Positions 33,361 to 43,377 of a stretch of 64,000 bases of DNA are shown piece by piece (the first letter of the stretch is position 1; each line of letters begins with the position of its first letter). The notes beneath the pieces are model-generated. The model did not search any database and had not been told where the DNA came from. It worked only from the letters and a program-made list of their open reading frames with translations. The position numbers and the translations under genes are program-made. Source of the DNA: Trichodelitschia bisporula (lineage: Eukaryota; Ascomycota; Dothideomycetes; Phaeotrichales; Phaeotrichaceae); the NCBI GenBank assembly GCA_010356995.1, contig ML996691.1:658211-722210 (forward strand), in the 5' to 3' direction.

Positions 33361-35337
33361 ATGTCTTCCTCCGTGTTCTTCAAGTTCAAGTCTTCCAAGG
33401 AGCCGCAGCGGATCACCTTTGACGGTACAGGCATCACAGTCTTCGAGCTCAAGCGTGAGATCATCAACGTCAGTGGCTTAGGTGATGGTACCGACTTCGA
33501 TCTTGCCATCTACGATGATTCGTCTAATGAAGGTATGGTGTACTACTCTCAGTATCTGACCCCTACTAACTCGCCTCCAGAGTACAAAGATGATACCGCG
33601 ATTATCCCTCGTTCGTCTTCCGTCACTGCGCGGCGTCTGCCGGCATCCCGACCCGGATACGGCAAGGCCGCACGTTATGTTAGCGGCAAGATGCCCATCA
33701 ACGCTCGGAATAGCTACCGAAGCGAGACCAAAGCTTCAACCCAAGCGAAGCCCTCTGCGCCGACCAACAGTATGACCGACATGAGCAAGCCCCAAACAGA
33801 AGACGAGCGCATAGCCGCCATGTTTGCTGCCGAAGGATCACAGTGGGAACAGCAGCAGCAGCATATGGCCAACGCAAAACCTGTCTATCATAAGGGTGGC
33901 CCCAAAGGAAAGCCAGCGAACGTTCCGGATCATGATCCTCCCCCCGGCTATGTGTGCTACCGGTGTCATGAGAAAGGTAAGCATACATAACTTGGCACTT
34001 TGAACCCAAGTCACTAACAACGCCTAGGTCACTGGATTCAGCTGTGCCCGACAAACGACGATCCCAACTTCGAGACCAAGCCGAAGATAAAGCGCACCAC
34101 GGGAATTCCGCGGTCCTTCATGAAGCGCGTTGAGAAGTCCGCTGGAGCTACAGACGGCTTGTCTGATGATTCACACCCCAATGCGATCATGATCGATGCT
34201 GAGGGCAATCACGTCATTGTTAATCCCGATACGGCTTCCTGGGAGAAGGCTGAGGCCAAATTGAAGGCATCTGCAGCTCAGCAAGATGAAGGAAATTCGG
34301 GGAACAGGGAGCTTCAGGATCTCGGTCTTGAGTGTCCCATTGACAAACGTATGTTCGTTGATCCCATGAAGACCCCTTGCTGTGGCAAGACATATTGTAG
34401 TGATTGCATCGAAAACGCTCTTAGCGATAGTGATCTCACTTGCCCGAACTGTGGCACGCAGGGTGTCTTGATTGATAATCTCATTTCGGATGACGATGTT
34501 GTCGCCAAGATCAAGGAATACGAGACGAACAAGGCTACGGCAAAGAAGTCGAAGGAGCAATCAAAGACCCCCACACCTGAGCCTAAGGAGGCTGCTGGCG
34601 ATGCAGAGAAAGAAGGTTCGGAAAAGGACCCAAAAGCTAGATCACAATCTCCCTCAAAGTTAGCGTCTAGCGCCACTGACACCAACTCCGGCTCAGCTGC
34701 GGCCTCAAATCCGAAAAAGCGGCCCGCTGAGGAAGAGTTGAAGAATGAACGTTCCCCTCCCAAGGCGCCAGCTGCCATGTTGCGTAAGCAAAACTTGGCT
34801 CAGCAAGGACTTCCCCCAGGTTTCGATCCGAAGTTCCTCGAAGAGATGAACAAGCTCACAGGTCCCCTGGGGCCGAGCCCCTTTTTGCCTCCTACCGGTC
34901 CCATGGGTATGGCCGGTCCGGCCGCCATGATGGGCATGGGTATGCCGAACCCGATGATGATGATGGGCCCGAACCCCATGGCGAACCCGATGATGAACAT
35001 GGGTGGCCAGTGGCCGATGAATCCGGGCATGGGCGGCATGGGATTTGCACCCCAGAGCCACAACTTCAACAACTTCAACCAAGGAATGATGCAGGGAGGT
35101 GGATTTCAGGGGCAAGGCTGGCAGGGAAATCAAGGAGGCCAAGGCTGGGGCATGAATGCCGGTCATAGCCCATCGCAGCCCGGGAAGTTCAACAATTTTC
35201 AGCAGCGACCCGGTTTCAACGGGCCGCAAGGCGGTGGTGATGAAGACAATGCCTACTTCCGGAAGCCGGTCAACCCTCACCGGGCGCAGAATCGTGCACG
35301 GAGACTGGCCCGTCACAACGACTACAACACCTTGTAA
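33361..35337 (+). CDS. Mpe1/RBBP6-like cleavage and polyadenylation factor subunit
   Basis: Exons 33361-33532, 33581-33976 and 34028-35337 encode 625 aa. It has the complete Mpe1/RBBP6 order: an N-terminal ubiquitin-like DWNN domain (MSSSVFFKFKSSKEPQRITFD, about residues 1-75), a CCHC zinc knuckle at residues 183-196 (CYRC-HEKG-HWIQLC, split by intron 2), and a RING/U-box-like domain from about residue 292 (CPIDKRMF, PCCGKTYCSDCI, CPNCG). A charged linker and a Met/Gly/Pro/Asn-rich tail follow (MGMGMPNPMMMMG). In yeast, Mpe1 is a subunit of the nuclear cleavage and polyadenylation factor and contacts the poly(A)-signal RNA. A Lys/Arg-containing stretch (NPKKRPAEEELK) may be a nuclear signal. 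The frame extends in-frame upstream to 33250, but the DWNN family starts at the chosen ATG. Confidence 0.95.
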
Positions 35338-36373
35338 TCTGTACAGGGCTTCATGTGGTTCATTATTAGTCGATTCGATCGGCCCCGGTTGCCCTGTATA
35401 TTTGGGCATTTCCATTTCGATGTGGCAATCTCGGCTGACGACGATCACCAAAGGTTTCTTGAGTTGGCTGCTTTGAGATTTGCCTTGTCTCTCAACGGGA
35501 GGGAGGGCTTGCACATGGCATATTTGCGCGTATCAGGCGTATGGCTGAATGGGTGCATTGGGAAAGGTGTTTTCGGGTCATCGGCTTTCATGTGTAACGA
35601 CTGCTTGGAATCTGAGCAAAGTTTTGGGGGGGAATCATTGATTGTGGAGTCCGTTAAGGTCTGGAGTTTCAGATGAGCCCTAGGGCTGTTGCAAAGGAGG
35701 CCGTTGTATATAGTTCCACTCAGATCGTTCCAGACATTTATTCAGTCTGCGGAATCAACCTCCGTTCAAACCAGCGAGTTATCCCCGTATCCTTGCAGTG
35801 TCCCTTCCTTACCGTACTCATAGGTGAAGCGAAGTGGCATGTGATGGATCTCTCTCATTGCCTCCCCAACGTGGTGACTAGATCATTTTACCGTACCGTA
35901 CAGTCCATGAAATCCACACACTCTTAACCAGAGCAGAGCCTTAGCATGGGACCTACTAGAAAAATAGGCCATTTTTCACTACATTGATAGCCTGGCTGCG
36001 ACCAGCCAATAACGCGCTAGCAACGTCAAAATCGTGAGGCGGGTAGCGAGCGCGTGACTTGGCGGTTAGCACGAAGCATCGCTTTTCTCTGCCGTTCTCC
36101 CCGCTTTCTCTCGCCACCCTAACTCCGCCCACCGCTCCACTAGTTCTAAACTCTTCGAAGCCCCACTCAGTCCCCATACCCTACATCCAAGCTCAACTCC
36201 TCCCCAACCCCCTACTCTTCAAAGACTCGCCGATCTGCTTCCACTACTACGGTACTACGTAGTAGTTCTACTGCGCCCTTGTCCGCATAGTACACCTCAA
36301 CTCGCGATCCTCAGTCGACTTCTCACCAAACCGCCTTTGTTATACTTAGAGCAAACCTGGAAAATCTGAACAA
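35338..36373. other. Intergenic, antizyme 5' region
   Basis: 3' flank of Mpe1 and promoter/leader of the antizyme gene. It contains TACCGTAC-type motifs at 35889-35901 and an ACTACTACGG/TACTACGTAGTAG cluster at 36243-36266. No gene recognised. Confidence 0.5.
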
Positions 36374-37364
36374 ATGGCGCGAATTACCGATACCATGAGA
36401 CGTAATAGTAGTAAAAATCATGACGAGTCACCGGCGAACCTCCGCACCCACGGCGCCAACGTTGTAGCCAGCTGCTACATCGTCAACTCCACCTCGGCGG
36501 CCCTCCAGGGCTTCCACTACTCCTCTACCGGGGCCGGCGGGGCCGAGTGGTGTTCCTGAGGTCAGCTCGGTATGTGTAATTACTGCATGAGGCTCAGGGT
36601 CGCAGGAGGGAACTAACGCTGCGTCCAGGGAATTCCATCACCCCCTCGAAGTCCCCCCCTCGCCGCCTATGCTATGAGCAACGGGTTGTCTCTTTCGCCG
36701 CCGTCGAAGGATGCTAACCGGGCGAACAGAGGGGGGGCTGTGTACACCATTACGGGAGAGTGTGAGAGGCTCTTCTGCGATGTTCTGAAGTCCGTCTTTC
36801 TTGGTGAGAGGAAGATGTCTTCGGACTCGCTTGTGATGGGTGCGCATAACCATATGTACACGAACCGACACGAGGGCTCGTTGGAAGACGCATCATTTTC
36901 ATTGGATCTGCGGGACTCCGGATTATCTTCATCTCATTCCTCGCTGGAAAGCATTGCTCGCCAGGGGAGCTTGGTTGAGGACTGGCTTGTTGTCTGGGAT
37001 TACGCGGGTGGTGCTCGGTTCCGCGGATTCATCGCTTGCCAGGAAGACAAGAGGGCCTTGATCATCTTCTTTGATGAAGGTGTCGTTGGTCGCGACTTGA
37101 AGCCTGGGTAAGTTCCTTGTAAGGTCTTCGTGTGGCACCACTAATCAACGTAGTTTGATGGCCCTGCTGGAACTTTGCAATATTTCTGCTGTCGACTGCT
37201 CGCAAGTTATCTTCTGTGTGGATCGCAAGTTCGATGCCGAGACGTCCAAGTACCTGATAAGGGACCTGGGCTGGGTGGGCTTCGAGCCCATTACTCTAGC
37301 TGAGTGGACGGGGAGTGACGATATCATCAGTGATCAGTGGCTTTTCTTGGGAATGGAGACTTAG
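36374..37364 (+). CDS. Ornithine decarboxylase antizyme (+1 frameshift gene)
   Basis: Antizyme binds ornithine decarboxylase, sends it to the proteasome without ubiquitin, and restrains polyamine uptake. ORF1 (36374-36559) encodes 61 aa ending AEWCS and stops at TGA (36557-36559). Shifting +1 at that stop reads GAG GTC AGC TCG to 36569. Exons 36629-37107 and 37154-37364 follow, giving 233 more residues (294 in all). Both introns (59 and 46 nt) keep the +1 frame. The C-terminal domain is conserved: DWLVVWDYAGGARFRGF, KRALIIFFDEG, then YLIRDLGWVGFEPITLAEW and the WLFLGMET end. This is the normal antizyme architecture, in which high polyamines stimulate the shift. The broken-looking first frame is therefore not a pseudogene signature. 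Confidence 0.93.
36551..36563 (+). promoter_or_regulatory. Programmed +1 ribosomal frameshift site
   Basis: TGT TCC TGA GGTC: the zero-frame codons are Cys-Ser-stop. Slipping one base at TCC-TGA puts the ribosome on GAG GTC. TCC-TGA is the shift context known from animal and many fungal antizymes. Downstream codons 58-69 stay open and join a donor (gtatgt at 36570) in the right phase. Confidence 0.9.
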
Positions 37365-37907
37365 GCGGAAAAGTGTGCTGCTTGGTACTACGGATGTACT
37401 GCATGCGCAGGACGGATGGTGTTAGTCCTTATGCTCACATTTCCTGGGATGGGGGGATGGCAGTCTGCTTGTTTGTAACCTACGTAGCCTACAACCTTCA
37501 CATAGCCGTGAAATACAGTTGCATTTGACGGCATCTCGAGTAACTTCGCAAAAAGTGGCACATGGTGTTCCCATGGGACGCCAAAAGGGGTGAAGCTCTG
37601 AGGGTGACCAATCACAGAAGCGACAGAGGAATCCTGGCCAGGCTGTCCTGAATGCCTCGAGAAAGTGCGGGAGCGCAGAGAGGAAACCACTTCTTGCTGT
37701 CAACGTGTTCTCGGACCGTTTGTCTTCCTACAACTCTCGAGGTTTCGCGCATCTCTTGCATCCAGTTTTCAGCGCCAGGTGCGCAATTCCATCCATCGGT
37801 TGAATGCGCATCTTCCATCCACGGCGCTGAGCAGCGCATTTCAGGAGTCCGCGAACCCAACACAAGCCTCTCACACACCCCACATCGTCACCACCACATT
37901 CACGACA
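37365..37907. other. Intergenic
   Basis: Between the antizyme stop and the TM9 start. A reverse decamer copy (TACGGATGTA, 37389-37398) lies 25 bp after the antizyme stop. The frame of the TM9 gene is open upstream to 37665, but the signal peptide places the start at 37908. Confidence 0.5.
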
Positions 37908-39955
37908 ATGCGGTTACCCCAATGGCGGGGCCTGGCCCCAATCCTGATGACTGGCTTTCTTCTTTCAGTCTCCCCCGCGGCCGCCTTCTACCTCCCTGGC
38001 GTCGCGCCGACGTCATACAAGACTGGTGATCTGGTGCCGCTTAACGTCAACCATCTCACACCGGCCGACTCGGAAACGAACCCTAATGTACAATCAGTAT
38101 TCGCATTCGACTACTACCGCCCCGAGTTCAACTTCTGTAAGCCCCCGGGCGGACCACAAGCGGTGTCAGAGTCTCTGGGCAGCATTCTCTTCGGTGACCG
38201 CATATTCAATTCGCCATTCGAGCTGCGCATGGGCATCAACGAGGAGTGCAAGGCCGTCTGCGAAGCCGTGTACTTCGATGCCGCGGATGCACGGGATGTC
38301 AACCAACGGATCCTGATGAACTACAACCTGAACTGGCTCTTGGACGGTCTCCCGGCTGGGCAGATGAAGGAGGAGACCAATACCGGCGAGCGGTTTGAGA
38401 GTCCGGGATTTCCGCTTGGGCAGATCGACGAGAAGGAAGGGACGGCGATTCTGAACACCCATTACGACATTGCGGTCGACTTCCACAAGGCAGGACCAGA
38501 TCAGTACCGGGTCGTCGGGATCACAGTGGAGCCTTCATCGCGTGGGAATGCGAAAATGCTCGACGACAAGAGTGTCAGCTGCGGCGATCCCAGAGTCCCC
38601 AAGGTCCTTTCAGAGACGGCGCGCACGCGCGTCTTGTGGACGTATAGCGTGCACTGGAACCCTTCGGACACGCCCTTTGCGACGCGCTGGGACAAGTTCC
38701 TTCATGTCTACGACCCGAAGATCCACTGGCTTTCACTCATCAACTCGGCGGTCATCGTGTGTTTCCTGGTGGGTATGCTGTCGACGATACTGGTTCGGGC
38801 GTTGAGAAAGGATATCGCGAGGTACAACCGCCTGGACCAGATGGCTCTCGAAGATATGTCCGGCAATGGGCTCATCGACGAGAGTGTCCAGGATGATTCG
38901 GGTTGGAAGCTGGTTCACGGCGATGTTTTCCGGCCGCCGCACTGGCCGTTGCCCCTCAGCGTCATGCTAGGTAATGGCGTTCAGCTCTTCATGATGACAG
39001 GAGCTACAATAGGCAAGTTACATCTCTTGAAGGTCTTGCCTTGCACATCGCTAATTTCTGAAGCCTTTGCGCTGTTCGGCTTTCTATCCCCCTCGAATCG
39101 TGGTTCCTTGGGTACCGTCATCATCCTTCTATACGCTCTCTTCGGGTTTGCCGGTGGATACACGTCATCTAGGCTGTACAAGTTCTTCGGTGGCGAAGGC
39201 TGGAAGCGAAACTTCATCTACACTCCGGTCTTCTTGCCCGCGTTCGTCTTTTCCGTCTTCTTCTTCCTTAACCTTTTCGTCTGGGCTAGAGGATCTAGCG
39301 GTGCCGTGCCTTTTGGCACGATGCTCGTTCTAGTCCTCATCTGGTTTGCCATCAGCCTGCCTCTGTCATTTGCTGGATCCTGGGTCGGCTTCAAAGCTGC
39401 GAAGATTGAACCACCAGTCCGGACGAACCATATTCCTCGTCAGATTATGCCTGCTGGAGGGTATATGAGCCCGATCCCCAGCATGTTTCTCGTGGGCATT
39501 CTACCCTTTGGCGCTATCTTCGTTGAGCTTTATTTTATCATGAACAGCATCTGGACGGGGAAGATGTACTACATGTTTGGATTCCTCTTCATCTGTTACG
39601 GGCTCATGATCGTTACCTGCGCAGCTGTCACGGTCCTGATGGTGTACTTCTTGCTCTGCGCCGAGAACTATCACTGGCAATGGCGTTCATTTTTTACGGC
39701 TGGTGCCAGCTCGATTTATGTCTTCCTGTACGCCCTGTTCTACTGGACGCGCACCTTGAGCTTTACGAGCTGGACTAGCGGAGTGCTGTACCTCGGATAC
39801 AGTCTGCTGATCAGCTCACTGATGTTCCTCCTCACCGGTATGCTCTCCGTTTTCAAATCATTGACTCACCTATTAACCAGATAATAGGCACTATCGGCTT
39901 TTTCGCCTCGTGGCTCTTCGTTATGAAGATCTACAAGTCGATAAAAGTGGACTAG
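37908..39955 (+). CDS. TM9SF/EMP70 family Golgi-endosomal membrane protein
   Basis: Exons 37908-39837 and 39888-39955 encode 665 aa. The start was chosen at the ATG giving a typical signal peptide (RGLAPILMTGFLLSVSPAAA) directly before the mature TM9 N-terminus FYLPGVAPTSYKTGDLVPL. A lumenal domain of about 270 residues (YYRPEFNFCKPPGG, MNYNLNWLLDGLPAG) precedes the first span (LINSAVIVCFLVGMLSTIL). A cytosolic loop and the C-terminal eight-span block follow (GGYTSSRLYKFFGGEGWKRN, FILNSIWTGKMYYMFGFL-like). The 50-nt intron is needed to reach the family C-terminus WLFVMKIYKSIKVD, whose KVD ending is the conserved COPI-binding Golgi-retention signal of TM9 proteins. The family acts in cargo sorting, cell adhesion and nutrient or copper homeostasis. 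Confidence 0.95.
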
Positions 39956-40356
39956 GTGCTCTAGTTCTAGTGGAACTGAAGGCGATCTGAAATGGTGTTT
40001 TGTCGTCATGGAAAAGGGACTTCGGAGTTGTGGATTCTTCAATCGACTGGACCGGAGAATCCTTAGAACCTTCTCCAGGCCAGACTGTAGGGGCCGAATC
40101 GTCATTCAATGGCTGTATAACATTGGTACAGTGCATAGAAGTTACGCCTTTCTGTCATTTCAATCTGAAGCGTGAGGATTTGCCAATGCCATAGGGCTGT
40201 GCGCCAAGATAGCCTTACCAATGACATCACAACCAGAACAACCTCAACCCTCCATTAAACATTCGTTGATGAACATAAATCTACACAGCTGCAAGTCAGT
40301 CGCTAACCTCACTATGACCTTCAATTGCCCCCATTCTCATCCCCTAGTCTACTGAA
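39956..40356. other. Intergenic, no gene seen
   Basis: 3' flank of the TM9 gene and 5' flank of the NTF2-fold gene. No motif or ORF supported. Confidence 0.5.
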
Positions 40357-41072
40357 ATGGAAGAACCAGGTCCGCCCCTGCACCCTCTCCATCGTGCTAA
40401 TTTAACCCAGCAGTCAACGACATCCCCAGCATAATCCACACCCTCACGCAATCCACCCCTTCCACCCAACGCGCCACGATAGAGGCCTACTTCACCCGCG
40501 ATGCCTCCTTCACCCACCCCTTTTGTCGCACCGGCTCCTTCGCCTTCTCGCCGCGCTTTAACTCCCGCGAGCTCATCATTGCCATCTACCGCTGGTACAA
40601 GATCCTCAGTCCGCGGATAGATCTAGAGGTTACTTCTGTGGGTATGCCTCCAGTGCACCTTTGTATTCTTCTGTCTCCGGGATGAGAAGCTGAATCCACT
40701 CTTACAGCCTACGACCCCGCCTCCTACATCCTCTACGTCCACATCGCGCAAGGGTTCCGCATACGCGCCGTACCCGGATACCGCGCCGATGTAGAGCTAG
40801 TGACAGTACTACGGCTACGACAAGAGGAGGGGGAAAATGGACTGCGCATATGCTCGCAGGAGGACTTGTATCAGACGGATCATTTTGTGCGGTTCTTTTG
40901 GCTGGGGGGTTGGGCTGTCGTGCGCCTGTGGCAGGTGCTGGCGACGGCGGTGTGTGTGCTTGGAGCGCTGGTTGGATGGCCGGTTACTTTAGTGGAGGAA
41001 CGGTGGGAGGTTGGTGTGTCGAGAGAGGTGGAGGGGAAGAAAGGGACAGTTTTGAAGCATCATGAGAGCTGA
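40357..41072 (+). CDS. SigF-like NTF2-fold domain protein
   Basis: Exons 40357-40369, 40414-40641 and 40708-41072 encode 201 aa. The first exon is only 13 nt (MEEP plus one base), and intron 1 has a weak gtccgc donor with a gctaat branch. The joined start MEEPVNDIPSIIHTLTQ and the motif AYFTRDASFTHPFCRTGSF fit the fungal SigF-like NTF2-fold family, as do IYRWYKILSPRIDLEVTSVAYD and QEDLYQTDHFVRFFWLGG. The NTF2-like domain covers about residues 1-150. A hydrophobic stretch (VRLWQVLATAVCVLGALVGW, about residues 158-177) may be a membrane anchor. No biochemical role is established for this family, and I do not assign one. Confidence 0.85.
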
Positions 41073-41483
41073 GGCAGATCTCTCGGAGCGGTTCAACAAC
41101 CCAGGTATGCCTAGGTTTTCCCCGTGAGGTATACGCCATGACATGAGAATGAGGAGATGTATCATGAAATTAACTGATATTACATAAAGGATCTAGCTAT
41201 CTATAGTTTTACCGAGAATGACGACTTCCGCCAGCGCCTGTCATGCTGTCAAACCCATCCGCCCAAGCACCATGTCCCGAGGGAATCAACGCAAACAACC
41301 AGAGGTATATGCAACTCGCCTTAAGGCCCAGCAATCAGCCGCGTGCTCCCGCCCTGCAGAGGTTAATGTCCAAATTCAGATCACACTTAGTAGTGACCAG
41401 TTTGGACCAGGTGAAGGCTGGAGACCTCCTTGATCACCAATTTTAAAACAAAATGTCCGCAGACATGATCCATAAAGACCCTT
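41073..41483. other. Convergent intergenic region
   Basis: 3' flanks of the NTF2-fold gene (+) and the MFS gene (-). No gene supported. Confidence 0.5.
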
Positions 41484-43377
41484 TCAACCAGACTTGGGCG
41501 CAACAGGAGCATTCTCCTCATCATCGCCGGCGTAGGCAAACTTGGACCGGCGACGAATCGCCTCGCCCTTGTACCAGAAAAAGAATGGGATAGCACAGCA
41601 TCCGAGGCCCAGAAATGCGAGCAGCGAGCTGGCCCATTGGTCCCCTAGACGATCGTACATCTGCTCGGTGAAGAGCACCGTGGCGGCACCCCAGAAGCTG
41701 CGAATGAAGGTCTTGGCCGCGAGAGCGCTGGCGGCTTGGTGCTGGTAGCTGTCGACGAGGTAGTTGTTGGCAGCGTTGTAGAGGAAGATGAAGCCGAAGC
41801 CGACAGGGAGACCGCCGAGGCAAGGGCCAACCCACGAGAGGCGCGGGTAGGAGGTCCAAGCGAAAATGAAGAGGCCAATGGGGACGAACCAGCAGGAACA
41901 CATCATCGGGATTAGGCGGATCTCAGCGGGCGGGTGGCCATTGTACTTGGCAGCCATCTTGAGATAATGTTTGTTCACAAGTGGCGCACACATGGCGCTA
42001 AGAATGACACCGACGGCGAGGGGAATGAACATGAGACCGGTCATACTAGCGGACCAACCCTTGCCTTTCTGGTAGACAATAGGATAGCTTGAAAGTCGTT
42101 AGCAGCCATAATTTCCCAAGGGGGCTTGGACGATCACTTACGCAACGAAGAACATGTACAGCAAGCCATAAAGGACGGACATGTACAAGGAAATCAGAAG
42201 AACGATGAGCTCCTGGAAAAGCAGCTGGAATGGCCGAACAAGGAAGAGTTTCAGACGTTGGCCCATGGGACGCATATCCAGATCTTGCTCAGTAACATAC
42301 TTGCTGTCTCCAGTTTCTTTCCGCAGCTTCTTGGCCCGCCTGGCCAGAATAGTGGGCGCATAGGTTTCAGGTACGGTAAACGTGATCAGCATCCAGACCG
42401 CACCAGAGAGGATAAGCTGTATCCAATACAGCCATCTCCACCCCAGGTTATCGGCAAGGAAACCGCCAACCAGAGGACCAATTGCAGGGCCGATGAAAGG
42501 AGCAGCGCTGAAGGCGGCCATGGGAACGCCGCGCTCCTCGTTTCTCCACAGATCCGCCAGAGTTCCACCGACAAGAGTCATTGGAGCACTGAAGCATATA
42601 CCATCAATGAACCGAGTAACCAGGAGGGTCTCGATATTCTTCGCAACCGCCCCAGGAATGATGAAGATGACCGCTATACCCAGTGTGCTGGCGTAAATCA
42701 CTTGACGGCCGAAGATTTCGCTCAGAGGAGAAAATACCATGGGGCCTAGGGCGACTGTTAGCCCTCTTCATACCGGCAATGGTAAAACACTCACCGACAC
42801 CGAAGCCAATAACGAAGAACGTAATGGACAGCAAGCCTACTTCCTCAGAGACACCAAACTCCTTGGCCATGCTCCCAATGTCCGCCGTGATGACGGAACT
42901 GTTGAGAGCGACGACAAAACAGGTGACAGCCACGACCATGGTACACCACCACTTGCGCCACTTTGGCCAGTTCTTCGGGTTCTCCGGATCCCCAATCTTG
43001 AAAGTTACCAGGTCGTAGTTCTCGATCCTACCGGTGACGTTCGACTTGACGGGCCGCACAATCTGACCATTCGCCGTCTCCTCGGTAAACTCTTCAAGAA
43101 TGGCATTGTTCGCAAGGGTCCTGGATGGCAGGTTGACGAGATCGACACCATCATAAGTGGAGACACGGCGGCTGGCCGTGGATGAGCGGCGGAGATTTGA
43201 AGTAGGATGGACGACGCTTTCATATTGGACTGGCTGATCAGAGTTGAGGTGATCGGATTCTGGGGTCAGGGTTTCTGATGATGTTGTCGGCTTCTCGGAA
43301 GGCTTTTCTGCTGAACTGGCAGAGCTTGAGTCGTTCGACTTCCTTGGTTGGAGCGCCATGTTTTCGAAAGAAGACAT
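41484..43377 (-). CDS. MFS drug:H+ antiporter (DHA1, Tpo1-like) transporter
   Basis: Exons 43377-42795, 42745-42142 and 42087-41484 encode 596 aa. A hydrophilic Ser/Thr-rich N-terminus of about 135 residues precedes the DHA1 hallmark [18 protein letters not shown], then a 12-helix core. Helix 1 is [20 protein letters not shown]. The loop 2-3 motif is [11 protein letters not shown], and the antiporter motif in helix 5 is [20 protein letters not shown]. The family exports drugs, polyamines or secondary metabolites at the plasma membrane using the proton gradient. The substrate cannot be inferred from these motifs, although Tpo1-type polyamine exporters have this layout. Introns of 49 and 54 nt restore the frame precisely. 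The C-terminus is acidic ([15 protein letters not shown]). Confidence 0.93.

Noticed and set aside
34705-35514. 269-residue His-rich minus-strand frame
   Set aside because: Antisense of the Met/Gly-rich tail of the Mpe1-like protein; composition is an artefact of ATG/GGC repeats.
36374-36559. Reading the antizyme stop as a pseudogene or sequencing error
   Set aside because: The stop sits in the known TCC-TGA shift context and the +1 frame continues correctly into splice sites and the conserved domain.
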